Source: Candidatus Omnitrophica bacterium UBA6210
GTDB taxonomy: Bacteria; Omnitrophota; Gorgyraeia; Velamenicoccales; Velamenicoccaceae
Direction: 5' to 3'
Assembly (NCBI GenBank): GCA_002421805.1
Contig: DISM01000006.1
Span: 1 to 64,000 of the forward strand
Length of the DNA: 64,000 bases
The position numbers were made by a program, and so were the translations under genes. The notes beneath the pieces were generated by a model. The model did not search any database. It was not told where the DNA came from and worked only from the letters and a program-made list of their open reading frames with translations. Each line of letters starts with the position of its first letter. Positions within the stretch are counted from its first letter, which is position 1. Of this stretch, positions 39,811 to 48,626 are shown piece after piece.

Positions 39811-41064
39811 ATGGTCAATGATGTCCTGTGCGTCATACTCGGCGGAGGCAGGGGCACGCGCCTCTATCCTTTGACCAAAGACAGGGCCAAGCCCGCCGTT
39901 CCTCTCTTCGGCAAATACCGCCTCATTGATATTCCCATCAGCAACTGCCTTAATTCCGGCCTCAATAAGATCAAGATCCTGACGCAGTTCAATTCTGAAT
40001 CGTTGAACAAGCATATCTCGCGTGCCTACAAATTCGAGGCTTTTTCCCACGGTTTTATCGAGGTGATCGCCGCCGACCAGACCATGGACCAGACGGACTG
40101 GTTTGAGGGGCCTGCGGACGCCGTGCGCAAGACCTTGAAACATTTCAACAATCCCAAGATCAAACATGTCTGTATTCTTTCCGGCGACCAGCTCTATAAG
40201 ATGGACCTGCGCGCCTTCTATGATTTTCACGTCCAAAAGAAGGCGCAGGTGTCCGTGGCCTGCAATCTGGTCAGCCCGGAGGATATCTCCGCCTACGGGA
40301 TCATGGGCGCAGACGAGACGTCCAGGGTCAAGGAGTTCGTGGAAAAGCCTTCCCAAGAGGATCTTGTCAGGCATCTGCGGGTGATGCGCGGCGGCCGCCC
40401 CAAATACCTCTGTTCGATGGGGATCTATTTTTTTAACAAGGAGACGTTACACGAGATATTGGCGCGCAGCCATAAGGCCGATTTCGGCAAGGAGATCATC
40501 CCCGAGGCGATCGCCGACAAGGCCGTCTATGCCTATGAGTTCGACGGGTATTGGAGGGATATCGGGACGATCACGTCTTTTTATACGGAGAACCTTCTGC
40601 TGACCAAGGAGGATGCGCCGCTGGATTTGTTCGATGAGGAGTGGCAGCTCTATACGCGCTCACGGTCCCTGCCGCCGGCCAAATACGCGTCCGCGCAGAT
40701 CGAAAGCAGCATCGTCGCCGACGGTTCGATCGTAGGCGAGGCGACGGTCAGGAATTCCATCATCGGCCTGCGTTCCAAGATCGGCAAGAACGCCATGATT
40801 GAAGATTCCATCATCATGGGCGCAGACTACTATGAGACAGAGGAAGAGATCCGCCACCAGAAGAGGGGAGCGGTCGCCATCGGCATCGGCGAAGGCAGCA
40901 TCGTGCGCCATGCGATCCTGGACAAGAACGCCCGCGTCGGACGCAATGTCAGTATCGCGAATGAAGCCGGTCTCCAGGACCACACAACCCAGAGTTATAT
41001 GATCCGTGACGGCATCGTCATCGTGTATAAGAACGCGACGATCCCTGACGGGACGGTGATATGA
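39811..41064 (+). CDS. glgC: Glucose-1-phosphate adenylyltransferase
   Basis: 417 residues. The N-terminus reads ILGGGRGTRLYPLTKDRAKP, the nucleotidyltransferase and allosteric motif. DQTDWFEGPADAVRK gives the ADP-glucose site, followed by a left-handed helix C-terminal domain with hexapeptide repeats. Makes ADP-glucose for glycogen. The TTCCGCC-AGA-GGCGGAA hairpin at 41088-41104 follows the stop, with ATTTTT behind it, and may terminate the transcript. Confidence 0.95.
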   Translation: MVNDVLCVILGGGRGTRLYPLTKDRAKPAVPLFGKYRLIDIPISNCLNSGLNKIKILTQFNSESLNKHISRAYKFEAFSHGFIEVIAADQTMDQTDWFEGPADAVRKTLKHFNNPKIKHVCILSGDQLYKMDLRAFYDFHVQKKAQVSVACNLVSPEDISAYGIMGADETSRVKEFVEKPSQEDLVRHLRVMRGGRPKYLCSMGIYFFNKETLHEILARSHKADFGKEIIPEAIADKAVYAYEFDGYWRDIGTITSFYTENLLLTKEDAPLDLFDEEWQLYTRSRSLPPAKYASAQIESSIVADGSIVGEATVRNSIIGLRSKIGKNAMIEDSIIMGADYYETEEEIRHQKRGAVAIGIGEGSIVRHAILDKNARVGRNVSIANEAGLQDHTTQSYMIRDGIVIVYKNATIPDGTVI

Positions 41065-41087
41065 GGAGAGTAAATATTAGTTTCGCA

Positions 41088-41110
41088 TTCCGCCAGAGGC
41101 GGAAGGATTT
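41088..41110 (+). terminator. Terminator-like AGA-loop hairpin after glgC
   Basis: TTCCGCC (41088-41094), loop AGA, GGCGGAA (41098-41104), then GGATTTTT. The loop and stem core match the AGA-loop hairpins before three other genes. Confidence 0.6.
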
Positions 41111-41121
41111 TTAAAAGAAAG

Positions 41122-41222
41122 ACCCCTTGCCAAAACGCTTGTCCATTTCACTCACAAACGCCTCGGCCTCGCCGGAGGCGGGCCAGGGCGTTCATGAAAT
41201 GGACTGGCGCAGGCTGCGGGGT
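41122..41222 (+). repeat. Conserved structured element, copy 3
   Basis: Outer stem ACCCC (41122-41126)/GGGGT (41218-41222). Inner stem GTCCATTTCA (41141-41150)/TGAAATGGAC (41195-41204). Left strand TTGCCAAAACGCTTG and right strand TGGCGCAGGCTGC are conserved; GCGCAGGCTGCGG is identical to copy 1. The apex includes AACGCC/GGGCGTT and CCTC/GAGG hairpins. Confidence 0.8.
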
Positions 41223-41244
41223 TAATCCGCCAGAGGCGGATTAA
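41222..41244 (+). promoter_or_regulatory. Hairpin abutting Shine-Dalgarno (TTAATCCGCC-AGA)
   Basis: TTAATCCGCC (41222-41231), loop AGA, GGCGGATTAA (41235-41244), overlapping AAGGAGG at 41243-41249, with ATG at 41256. Third member of the set with those at 9860 and 18154. Confidence 0.8.
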
Positions 41245-41255
41245 GGAGGTTATCT

Positions 41256-41813
41256 ATGGTTGTGATATTGATCGTGTTGCTGGCCCTGGTTGTTCTGTTG
41301 CTTGGATGGTTTTTCTTCGCCTATAATTCGCTTGTCCGCCTCAAGATCCGCGTGGACAACGCCTGGTCGCAGATCGATGTCCAGCTCAAGCGCCGGCACG
41401 ACCTGATCCCTAACCTTGTCGAGTCGGTGAAGGGGTATATGGCGTATGAAAAGGATACCCTGGAGCGCGTCATCAAGGCCAGGACGCAGGCGATCGATGC
41501 CTCCGGCATTAAGGACAAGGCCCAGGCTGAGAACTTCCTGAGCCAGACCCTGCGTTCTTTGTTCGCCGTTGTCGAGCGCTATCCGGATTTAAAGGCCAAC
41601 CAGAACGTTCTTTCCCTGCAGGAAGAATTGACATCAACGGAGAACAAGATCTCTTTTGCCCGGCAATATTATAACGACGAGGTCGGCCGGTATAACACCC
41701 TGATCGAAGTTGTCCCTACGAATATCGTAGCGGGGGCCGCAGGGTTTGCCAAACGCGACTTCTTCGAGATTGAAGATAAGACCCAGAGAGAAGCGCCGAA
41801 GGTTCAGCTCTGA
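41256..41813 (+). CDS. LemA family protein
   Basis: 185 residues. One N-terminal membrane helix (1-20) with the body outside, and the family signature LVRLKIRVDNAWSQIDVQLKRRHDLIPNLVESVKGYMAYEK in pieces (WSQIDVQLKRR, DLIPNLVE), ending in a PTNIVAGAAGFAKRDFFE-like segment. LemA proteins are coiled-coil envelope proteins commonly found with M48 metalloproteases, as here. The exact role is unknown; it is thought to be involved in envelope quality control. Confidence 0.9.
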   Translation: MVVILIVLLALVVLLLGWFFFAYNSLVRLKIRVDNAWSQIDVQLKRRHDLIPNLVESVKGYMAYEKDTLERVIKARTQAIDASGIKDKAQAENFLSQTLRSLFAVVERYPDLKANQNVLSLQEELTSTENKISFARQYYNDEVGRYNTLIEVVPTNIVAGAAGFAKRDFFEIEDKTQREAPKVQL

Positions 41814-41884
41814 TCTGCCACGTTGTCGTCATCGGCTGCCGGTGGGCGTTCATGGACCCGGCGGCTGATGACGCCTGACCCGAT

Positions 41885-43525
41885 ATGCCTTTTTCATTCA
41901 TCGATATTGAAGAAAAAAAGACACGCCTGCTCGGCTGTCTTTTCTTTTTTGTCATCTTTTTCTATTTCCTCACCGCGTATCTTGTGCTTCTGATCCTGCG
42001 CAATGCCTTTGGGCCGAGAGATGGCTTTTTCTGGCCGAGCGGAATGTCGGTCCTGGCGGCATTCGGGATCGCCCTGTTTGTGGCGCTCCTGCATTGGGCC
42101 ACGTCCACGTCGCACTTGATCGAGAAGCTGTCTTTGTCCATCGGGGCCATGGAGCTGGATGCAAAGGATTTTTATCACAAGGGCCTTCAGAATATTATCG
42201 ACGAGGTTGGCGTGGCTGTCGGCGGACGGCGCATCACGGGTATGGTCATTCCGTCGGTGAGCCTGAACGCTTTTGCCCTTGAGGATTTCCAGGGACGCGC
42301 GGTGATCGGCGTGACGGAAGGGCTCCTGACGCGGCTTAACAGGTCGCAGCTGGAAGCCGTCGTCGGCCACGAGGCTGGCCATATCGTCAGCGGCGACTGC
42401 GTGACGACGACTGTGACGTGCGCCCTGGCCGAATTATATGACGAGCTCTTCTCACGCCTGAAAGCTGGCATGCAGAGGTCGCGTGGCCGCGGCAGCGTCT
42501 TGATCCTTGCGTTATTCCTTATCATTTTTTTTATGCGTTTTTTGAGCACGTTGTTGCGCTACTTTATCTCCCGCCAGAAAGAGTACCGGGCCGACGCCGT
42601 GAGCGTTCGCCTGACGCGCAACCCCTTGAGCCTGGCGGAAGCCCTTTCCTTGATATCGACGAACTGGCGGGGAGGGGGCGCTTCAGGCGAACGGCTGGAA
42701 TCCATTTTTATCGTCAACCCTAACTTCAGCCGTCTCGATGAAAAACAGGGGGTTTTCTCGGACGTTTTTTCTACGCACCCACCTATTGCCGAACGCATCC
42801 GGATATTGACGGACATGGCCCATGTGGATACCAAGACACTGGAGGAACACTTAAAAAATGATACATGGGTCTCTCCGGTAGCCCAGGCGGAATTTACGCA
42901 AGCAGACGGCGGGCCGTCCGCCTGGAGGGTTTTTGCTGATCAGGAGTGGAAGGGGCCGTTCGGCTTAGAGGAGCTCCAGGCATCCGGTTTGTTGACGCCT
43001 GAAACGTGGGTGAAGCCGGAAGGCTCCGAGAAGGTCGCGCACGCCTATGAGGACGAGACGCTTCTGTCTGTGCTTTCTCCGCAGGCGACGGAGAAAAAAA
43101 CAAAAGAGGAATTTGCGTGCCCTCACTGCCGGACGGCGCTTGGCGAGTTGTATTACGAAGGGGTCCCCCTGCAAAAATGTTCCCATTGCGATGGGGTGTT
43201 TGCGCCCAGCCACAAGATATCCCGCATCCTTATCCGCAAGGATAAGACGTTTGACCCCGAAATTGTCCGGATGGCGGAGGCGACCATCCGGGAAAGGGAC
43301 AGGCGCGTCGATGGTTTCTACAAACAGAAGCCTGTCAATGCCTGGGTCCTGGATTGTCCGCAATGCGGCCGCAAGATGCGGCGGCAATTTTTTGTCTATT
43401 CCTATCCCGTCGAAATCGACCGATGCGTTTATTGTGAAGGCATCTGGTTTGACAGGCAGGAACTTGAAATCCTGCAATACATCTACGAAAATAAGGAGCA
43501 TTTCTTCGACGACTCCTCGTTTTAA
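41885..43525 (+). CDS. M48 metalloprotease fused to GYF-2-like and zinc-ribbon domains
   Basis: 546 residues. Two or more N-terminal membrane spans (20-40, 55-80) precede the M48/HtpX zinc site VVGHEAGHIVSGD (HExxH form HEAGH). A further Glu lies in RQKEYRADAV. A hydrophobic membrane region at 200-225 separates them. After about residue 325 there is AWRVFADQEWKGPFGLEELQASG, a GYF-2-type domain. Two zinc ribbons of TFIIB type follow (CPHCRTALGELYY, CSHCDGVFAPS, then CPQCGRKMRR and CVYCEGIWFDR). Adjacent to LemA, its usual partner. Confidence 0.85.
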   Translation: MPFSFIDIEEKKTRLLGCLFFFVIFFYFLTAYLVLLILRNAFGPRDGFFWPSGMSVLAAFGIALFVALLHWATSTSHLIEKLSLSIGAMELDAKDFYHKGLQNIIDEVGVAVGGRRITGMVIPSVSLNAFALEDFQGRAVIGVTEGLLTRLNRSQLEAVVGHEAGHIVSGDCVTTTVTCALAELYDELFSRLKAGMQRSRGRGSVLILALFLIIFFMRFLSTLLRYFISRQKEYRADAVSVRLTRNPLSLAEALSLISTNWRGGGASGERLESIFIVNPNFSRLDEKQGVFSDVFSTHPPIAERIRILTDMAHVDTKTLEEHLKNDTWVSPVAQAEFTQADGGPSAWRVFADQEWKGPFGLEELQASGLLTPETWVKPEGSEKVAHAYEDETLLSVLSPQATEKKTKEEFACPHCRTALGELYYEGVPLQKCSHCDGVFAPSHKISRILIRKDKTFDPEIVRMAEATIRERDRRVDGFYKQKPVNAWVLDCPQCGRKMRRQFFVYSYPVEIDRCVYCEGIWFDRQELEILQYIYENKEHFFDDSSF

Positions 43526-43656
43526 TCCTTCGCAGGAATCCCCGGCTCCGGCCTCGGCCCGGGGATGAATGCAGTTGTGAAGTTTTGCTCAGGAGGGAGC
43601 CCTGGTCTTTTGACCGGGGAGGCTTCACTCAAGACGCAGAAATCTCCGCCTTTATA

Positions 43657-43685
43657 TTGACACGGCCGGTTGCTTGTGGTATATT
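43657..43685 (+). promoter_or_regulatory. Strong sigma-70-type promoter upstream of gltB
   Basis: A consensus TTGACA at 43657-43662, a 17-base spacer, and TATATT at 43680-43685 (five of six). It should start transcription near 43692. Confidence 0.75.
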
Positions 43686-43691
43686 TTTAAT

Positions 43692-43845
43692 TAGCCTGAG
43701 AAGGCAAGACCCTCGTCGTTGAGGGCAAAAAAAGCACGCTGATCTGCAGGCCCGTAAAGGGATAAAAAAGAGTCCTGCAGGAGCGTTGTCTCAAAAAAGA
43801 GAACCTAGGGATAAAGACGTCCAGTAGTGTGATGGACGTCTTTTT
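43692..43845 (+). ncRNA. gltB leader RNA or small RNA with terminator
   Basis: About 155 bases. Hairpins in order: GCCT-GAGA-AGGC (43694-43705), CCCTC-GTCGTT-GAGGG (43710-43725), and a longer stem ACGCT and CTGCAGG (43736-43750) with CCTGCAG and AGCGT (43774-43786) enclosing CCC-GTAAA-GGG. A TCTC-AAAAAA-GAGA hairpin follows near 43789-43802, then the terminator. Termination here would stop transcription before gltB, so it is either an attenuating leader or a free small RNA. I match it to no known riboswitch. Confidence 0.5.
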
Positions 43846-43850
43846 GTTTT
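43813..43850 (+). terminator. Intrinsic terminator or attenuator before gltB
   Basis: AAAGACGTCCA (43813-43823) pairs perfectly with TGGACGTCTTT (43833-43843), with a 9-base loop, then TT-G-TTTT. It lies in the gltB 5' region, downstream of a strong promoter. Confidence 0.8.
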
Positions 43851-43916
43851 ATATAAGCCCAACAGGCCAGTAAATGCGATTTGATAAGAACCTAACCTGC
43901 TGTGGCACAAGGACAA

Positions 43917-46900
43917 ATGAGAAAACCTGGTTATCCGGACAAACAGGGCCTTTATGACCCGGCTTTCGAGCACGATAGCTGCGGGGTAGGTTTTGTCGTC
44001 CATATCAAGGGCGAGAGGTCCCACGATATCGTCGCGCAAGGCCTGACGGTCCTTGACCACCTCAGCCATCGGGGCGCTCAAGGGGCTGACCCGAAAACCG
44101 GGGACGGCGCCGGCATCCTCATCCAGACGCCTCATGCCTTTTTTGAGGCGGTGCTGGGACAGGAGCAGGTGGTGTTGCCGGCAAGCGATTCTTATGCCGT
44201 GGCCATGTTTTTTATTCCACGCAGGGAAGAATCCCGCCTTTTCTGCATATCTGTCTTTGAGAAGGTCGCCAGAGAGTGCGGCCTGCCGGTCCTGGCGTGG
44301 CGGGATGTGCCCGTGAACGACGCGCATATCGGCGATGCGGCCAGGGATGTTGAGCCGTTGGTGAAGCAGGCGTTTGTCGGGCGCCCGGCGGGGATCTCCG
44401 ATCATTTTGTTTTCGAGAGGAAACTTTACGTCGCACGCCGCCTGATGGAAAAGGCGGTCGCGGATTCAGACCTGCCCGACAAGAAATCGTTCTATTTCCT
44501 GAGTTTTTCGTCCCGCACCGTCGTTTATAAGGGATTGCTCATGCCCGGGCAATTGAGGGATTTTTATCCCGACCTGAATGACAGCAGGCTCATCTCAGGG
44601 CTTGCGCTCGTCCACTCCCGTTATTCGACGAATACATTCCCGACGTGGGACTTGAGCCAGCCGTTCAGGTATCTGGCTCATAACGGCGAGATCAACACCC
44701 TGCGCGGCAACATCAACTGGATGACGGCCCGGCGGGCGTCGCTGGCATCGGAGTTGTTCGGCCAGGACATGAAAAAAGTCTTTCCCGTCATCGTTCCCGG
44801 CGGTTCGGATTCCGCGACCCTGGATAACGTCGTTGAATTTTTGCTCCTGAGCGGCCGCAGCCTTGAACATGTCATGATGATGCTGATTCCCGAGGCATGG
44901 GAAAACAACAAGCTCCTGGAAGACGACAAGAGAAAATTCTATGAGTATCACGCGGCGCTGATGGAACCGTGGGATGGCCCGGCGGCCGTCGCCTTTACCG
45001 ACGGGACAGCTATCGGCGCCATCTTGGACAGGAACGGTTTGCGTCCGGCGCGTTATTGGGTGACGGCCGGCGACCTGGTCATTATGGCATCGGAAGTCGG
45101 CGTCCTGGACATTCCCCAGAACGAGATCGTTTCCAAGGGCCGCCTGCAGCCCGGCAAGATGTTTTTGGTCGATACCGCCCTTGGCCGTATCCTGGATGAC
45201 GACGAGATCAAGCGGAAAGTCTGTTCGGCCCGGCCTTACGGTGCATGGGTCGAAAAGAACCTCGTGCATCTTTCGGATCTGCCCGATGCGCCGGCCCACA
45301 GGGCGATGTCTGCCGACGAGCTTCTTTGCCAGGAGCTGGCGTTCGGCTATACCAAAGAAGACGTGAAGGTCCTCCTGGTGCCCATGGCGGAGACCGGCCA
45401 GGAACCGACGGGGTCCATGGGTTCGGATATGCCACTGGCGGTCCTCTCCAACCGGCCGCAGCCCCTTTATACCTATTTCAAACAGCTCTTTGCCCAGGTG
45501 ACCAATCCCCCCATTGACTCTATCAGGGAAAAGGTCGTCATGAGCCTGGAGGGTTTTCTCGGTCGTCAGCGCAATCTGTTGGCCGAAACCCCGCAACATT
45601 GCGGCCTTATCAAGTACCGGCAGCCCGTGTTGCGCAACGAAGAGCTTGAGAAGCTGCGTCATATCAAAAAAGACGGATTCCGCGCCAAAACATTGCCCAT
45701 GCTTTTCGATGTCTCCTCGGGTTCCCTCTCTATGGCGCTGGAGCGCCTCTGCCGGGAGGCCTCCGCGTGCATCGAAGACGGTGTGAACCTGATCATCCTG
45801 AGCGACAGGGGGACGAATGAGCGCATGGCGGCCATCCCGTCGCTTCTGGCCGTCGCGGCAGTCCATCATCACCTGGTGCGCCAGACGACGCGTATGCAGG
45901 CAAGCCTGATCGTCGAGACAGGGGACGCGCGGGAGATCATGCATATGGCGCTCCTTTTGGGTTACGGCGCCAACGCCGTCAATCCGTATCTGGCGTATGA
46001 GGTCCTCTTGGACTGCAAGCGCCAGGGAGAGGCGGCGCTGGTCGGCTTAGGAGACGAAGAGGTCCTCACGCATTACATCAAGGCGATCAACAAGGGGCTT
46101 TTGAAGATCTTTTCCAAGATGGGCATTTCGACCTTGCAGAGTTATTGCGGCGCGCAGATCTTTGAGGCCCTAGGCCTGTCGCGCCCGGTCATCGATGAAT
46201 TTTTCACCGGTACGGTGTCGCGCATCGGCGGCGTCGACTTGGAGACCCTGCAAAAAGAAACGCTTCTTGTGCATCAAAGGGCGTATCCCGTGCGCGAGGT
46301 CCAGCCGCTCGCCCTGCCTGCCGGCGGATGGTACCAGTACCGCAAAGACGGGGAATACCATCTCTGGAACCCCGATACGATCTCGGCGCTCCAGCAGGCT
46401 GTGCGCCAGCAGGATTATAAACGGTTCAGGGAATTTACGGGAATGATCAACGACCAGGCGGGCCACCTGACGACCTTGCGGAGCCTGTTAAGGTTCAAGC
46501 AGGGCCGGACGCCTGTTCCTCTGGACGAGGTTGAGCCGGTCAGCGTCATCGTCAAGCGTTTTGCGACGGGCGCCATGTCTTTCGGTTCCATTTCCAAAGA
46601 GGCGCACGAGTCCATGGCGATCGCCATGAACAGGCTGGGTGCGATGTCCAATTCCGGAGAAGGCGGAGAGGACCCGGAGCGTTATGCCCCCCTGCCGAAC
46701 GGAGACTCCAGGCGCAGCAGGGTCAAACAGGTTGCTTCCGGTCGTTTCGGCGTCACGAACCATTATCTCCTGAATGCCGATGAACTTCAGATCAAGATGG
46801 CGCAGGGGGCCAAACCCGGCGAAGGGGGCCAGCTGCCCGGCCACAAGGTGGATGTGATCGTCGCCAAGATCCGCCATTCGACGCCCGGTGTGACGCTCAT

Positions 46901-48464
46901 CTCGCCGCCGCCGCACCATGATATCTATTCGATCGAGGATCTGGCGCAGCTTATTTTCGATTTGAAAAACGCCAATCCGCGCGCGCGCATCAGCGTCAAG
47001 CTTGTTTCCGAGGTCGGCGTCGGCACGATCGCCGCCGGCGTGGCCAAAGGGCACGCAGAGATGATCTTGATCTCTGGCTATGACGGCGGCACAGGCGCGG
47101 CGCCGCTGTCGTCCATCAAACACGCCGGCCTGCCCTGGGAACTGGGCTTGTCGGAAGCGCACCAGGTCTTGGTCATGAACAACCTGCGCGGCCGCGTGCG
47201 CCTGCAGACCGACGGCCAGATGCGCACGGGGAAAGATGTCGTCGTGGCTGCGATGCTGGGCGCCGAAGAATTCGGTTTTGCGACATGCGCCTTGATCGTT
47301 CTGGGCTGTGTCATGCTCAGGCACTGCCATATGAATACCTGTTCCGTCGGCGTGGCCACACAGGACCCGGCCCTGCGCTGCCGTTTTCGCGGGACACCGG
47401 AGCATCTCGTCACGTATTTTACATTTCTGGCCCAGGAGGTGCGCGAGATCCTTGCCGAACTCGGCTTCAGGAGGATGGACGAGCTGATCGGCCGGGTGGA
47501 CCTGCTTGAGGCCAACGACGCGATCCGTCACTGGAAATCCCAGGGTGTTGATTTTGCCAATATCCTTTTTAAGCCGCCGGTGGACGATGGCAGGGCTGTG
47601 CGCTGCATGCAGCCGCAGGATTACGGTTTGGACAAGGTGATGGATTTGAAGTTGATCGATCTCGCCAAGCCGGCGCTTGAAGAGAAGAAGCATGTCCGTA
47701 TCGAGACACAGATCCGTAACACCAACCGCACTGTAGGCGCGATGTTGTCGGGTGAGATCTCCAGGCGCTACGGCGAAAAAGGCCTGCCTGCTGACACAAT
47801 CCAGATTTTTTTCAAGGGTTCGGCGGGGCAAAGCTTCGGCGCGTTCGGCGCCCCCGGTGTAAGTTTTTACCTCGAAGGCGACGCCAACGATTATCTCGGC
47901 AAGGGGCTGTCGGGGGCCAGGATCGTCGTCGTGCCGCCGCGCAACGCTACCTTCAGGCCCCAGGAAAATATCATCGCCGGCAATACGCTTCTTTACGGAG
48001 CGACCGGAGGTGAAGTTTTTATCCGCGGCGTCGCGGGTGAACGTTTCTGTGTGCGCAATTCCGGAGCGCACGCCGTTGTCGAGGGCGTCGGCGACCACGG
48101 CTGCGAATACATGACAGGCGGCCGCGTGGTCGTGATCGGCCGTACGGGCCGGAATTTTGCCGCCGGCATGAGCGGCGGCATCGCTTATGTGTACGACAAG
48201 GATGGCGATTTCAGGAGGTACTGCAACCTCGGCATGGTGGACTTAGAGCCGATCGTCCGCCAGGAGGATGTGGCGACCATTCGGGGGCTTCTTGAAAAAC
48301 ACGTGCAATTCACGGAGAGCACCGTCGCCATGGAGATCCTCGATAATTGGGCGCAGGAACTCAAGAAATTCGTCAGGGTCATGCCTTTGGAATATAAGCT
48401 GGCCATGGAGATGCCTGAGGCGGAGCGTCCCAGGGTAGAGGAGACAGAAGTTTCGGACGGATGA
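43917..48464 (+). CDS. gltB: Glutamate synthase large subunit (GltB)
   Basis: 1515 residues from ATG 43917 (AAGGACA ribosome-binding site); GTG 43902 is an alternative. A short propeptide precedes HDSCG, so Cys22 is the N-terminal amidase nucleophile after processing. The GATase, central, FMN-binding and GXGXG domains follow. GCVMLRHCHMNTC has the C-x5-C-x4-C ligands of the 3Fe-4S cluster. It converts glutamine plus 2-oxoglutarate to two glutamate, with reducing power from GltD. A folded leader with an attenuator-like hairpin lies upstream. Confidence 0.97.
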   Translation: MRKPGYPDKQGLYDPAFEHDSCGVGFVVHIKGERSHDIVAQGLTVLDHLSHRGAQGADPKTGDGAGILIQTPHAFFEAVLGQEQVVLPASDSYAVAMFFIPRREESRLFCISVFEKVARECGLPVLAWRDVPVNDAHIGDAARDVEPLVKQAFVGRPAGISDHFVFERKLYVARRLMEKAVADSDLPDKKSFYFLSFSSRTVVYKGLLMPGQLRDFYPDLNDSRLISGLALVHSRYSTNTFPTWDLSQPFRYLAHNGEINTLRGNINWMTARRASLASELFGQDMKKVFPVIVPGGSDSATLDNVVEFLLLSGRSLEHVMMMLIPEAWENNKLLEDDKRKFYEYHAALMEPWDGPAAVAFTDGTAIGAILDRNGLRPARYWVTAGDLVIMASEVGVLDIPQNEIVSKGRLQPGKMFLVDTALGRILDDDEIKRKVCSARPYGAWVEKNLVHLSDLPDAPAHRAMSADELLCQELAFGYTKEDVKVLLVPMAETGQEPTGSMGSDMPLAVLSNRPQPLYTYFKQLFAQVTNPPIDSIREKVVMSLEGFLGRQRNLLAETPQHCGLIKYRQPVLRNEELEKLRHIKKDGFRAKTLPMLFDVSSGSLSMALERLCREASACIEDGVNLIILSDRGTNERMAAIPSLLAVAAVHHHLVRQTTRMQASLIVETGDAREIMHMALLLGYGANAVNPYLAYEVLLDCKRQGEAALVGLGDEEVLTHYIKAINKGLLKIFSKMGISTLQSYCGAQIFEALGLSRPVIDEFFTGTVSRIGGVDLETLQKETLLVHQRAYPVREVQPLALPAGGWYQYRKDGEYHLWNPDTISALQQAVRQQDYKRFREFTGMINDQAGHLTTLRSLLRFKQGRTPVPLDEVEPVSVIVKRFATGAMSFGSISKEAHESMAIAMNRLGAMSNSGEGGEDPERYAPLPNGDSRRSRVKQVASGRFGVTNHYLLNADELQIKMAQGAKPGEGGQLPGHKVDVIVAKIRHSTPGVTLISPPPHHDIYSIEDLAQLIFDLKNANPRARISVKLVSEVGVGTIAAGVAKGHAEMILISGYDGGTGAAPLSSIKHAGLPWELGLSEAHQVLVMNNLRGRVRLQTDGQMRTGKDVVVAAMLGAEEFGFATCALIVLGCVMLRHCHMNTCSVGVATQDPALRCRFRGTPEHLVTYFTFLAQEVREILAELGFRRMDELIGRVDLLEANDAIRHWKSQGVDFANILFKPPVDDGRAVRCMQPQDYGLDKVMDLKLIDLAKPALEEKKHVRIETQIRNTNRTVGAMLSGEISRRYGEKGLPADTIQIFFKGSAGQSFGAFGAPGVSFYLEGDANDYLGKGLSGARIVVVPPRNATFRPQENIIAGNTLLYGATGGEVFIRGVAGERFCVRNSGAHAVVEGVGDHGCEYMTGGRVVVIGRTGRNFAAGMSGGIAYVYDKDGDFRRYCNLGMVDLEPIVRQEDVATIRGLLEKHVQFTESTVAMEILDNWAQELKKFVRVMPLEYKLAMEMPEAERPRVEETEVSDG

Positions 48465-48553
48465 AGATGCGAATGGCCGCAAATCCTGTTATTCAAGACA
48501 AGGATACAAACGCGGACTTTCGCGAATATATCCGAAAAGATCAATCAAGAAAG

Positions 48554-48592
48554 ACCCCTCGCTTCAGCAAACACAAGAGGGAAGCTCGGGGT
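48554..48592 (+). repeat. Element-like hairpin upstream of gltD
   Basis: ACCCC-TC-GCTTC (48554-48565) faces GAAGC-TC-GGGGT (48581-48592) with a symmetrical TC internal loop. The left end ACCCCTCGCTT resembles the start of copies 2 and 3, but the conserved inner motifs are absent, so it may be a reduced copy. Confidence 0.5.
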
Positions 48593-48626
48593 GAAATTTT
48601 AAGATAGTGCGTAGAGGGAAAATTTC

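Larger units (their letters stand above)
43526..43916 (+). other. Structured gltB upstream region
   Basis: No gene. ATCCCCGG (43538-43545)/CCGGGGAT (43559-43566) forms a hairpin after the protease. GTGAAG...CTTCAC encloses CCCTGGTC-TTTT-GACCGGGG around 43577-43629. A strong promoter is at 43657-43685. The transcript then folds into several hairpins and ends in a terminator at 43813-43850, 67 bases before gltB. Confidence 0.75.

Noticed and set aside
43692..43845. The gltB leader as a known glutamine, glycine, lysine or TPP riboswitch
   Set aside because: None of the diagnostic core sequences that I know for these classes is present. Unknown classes remain possible.
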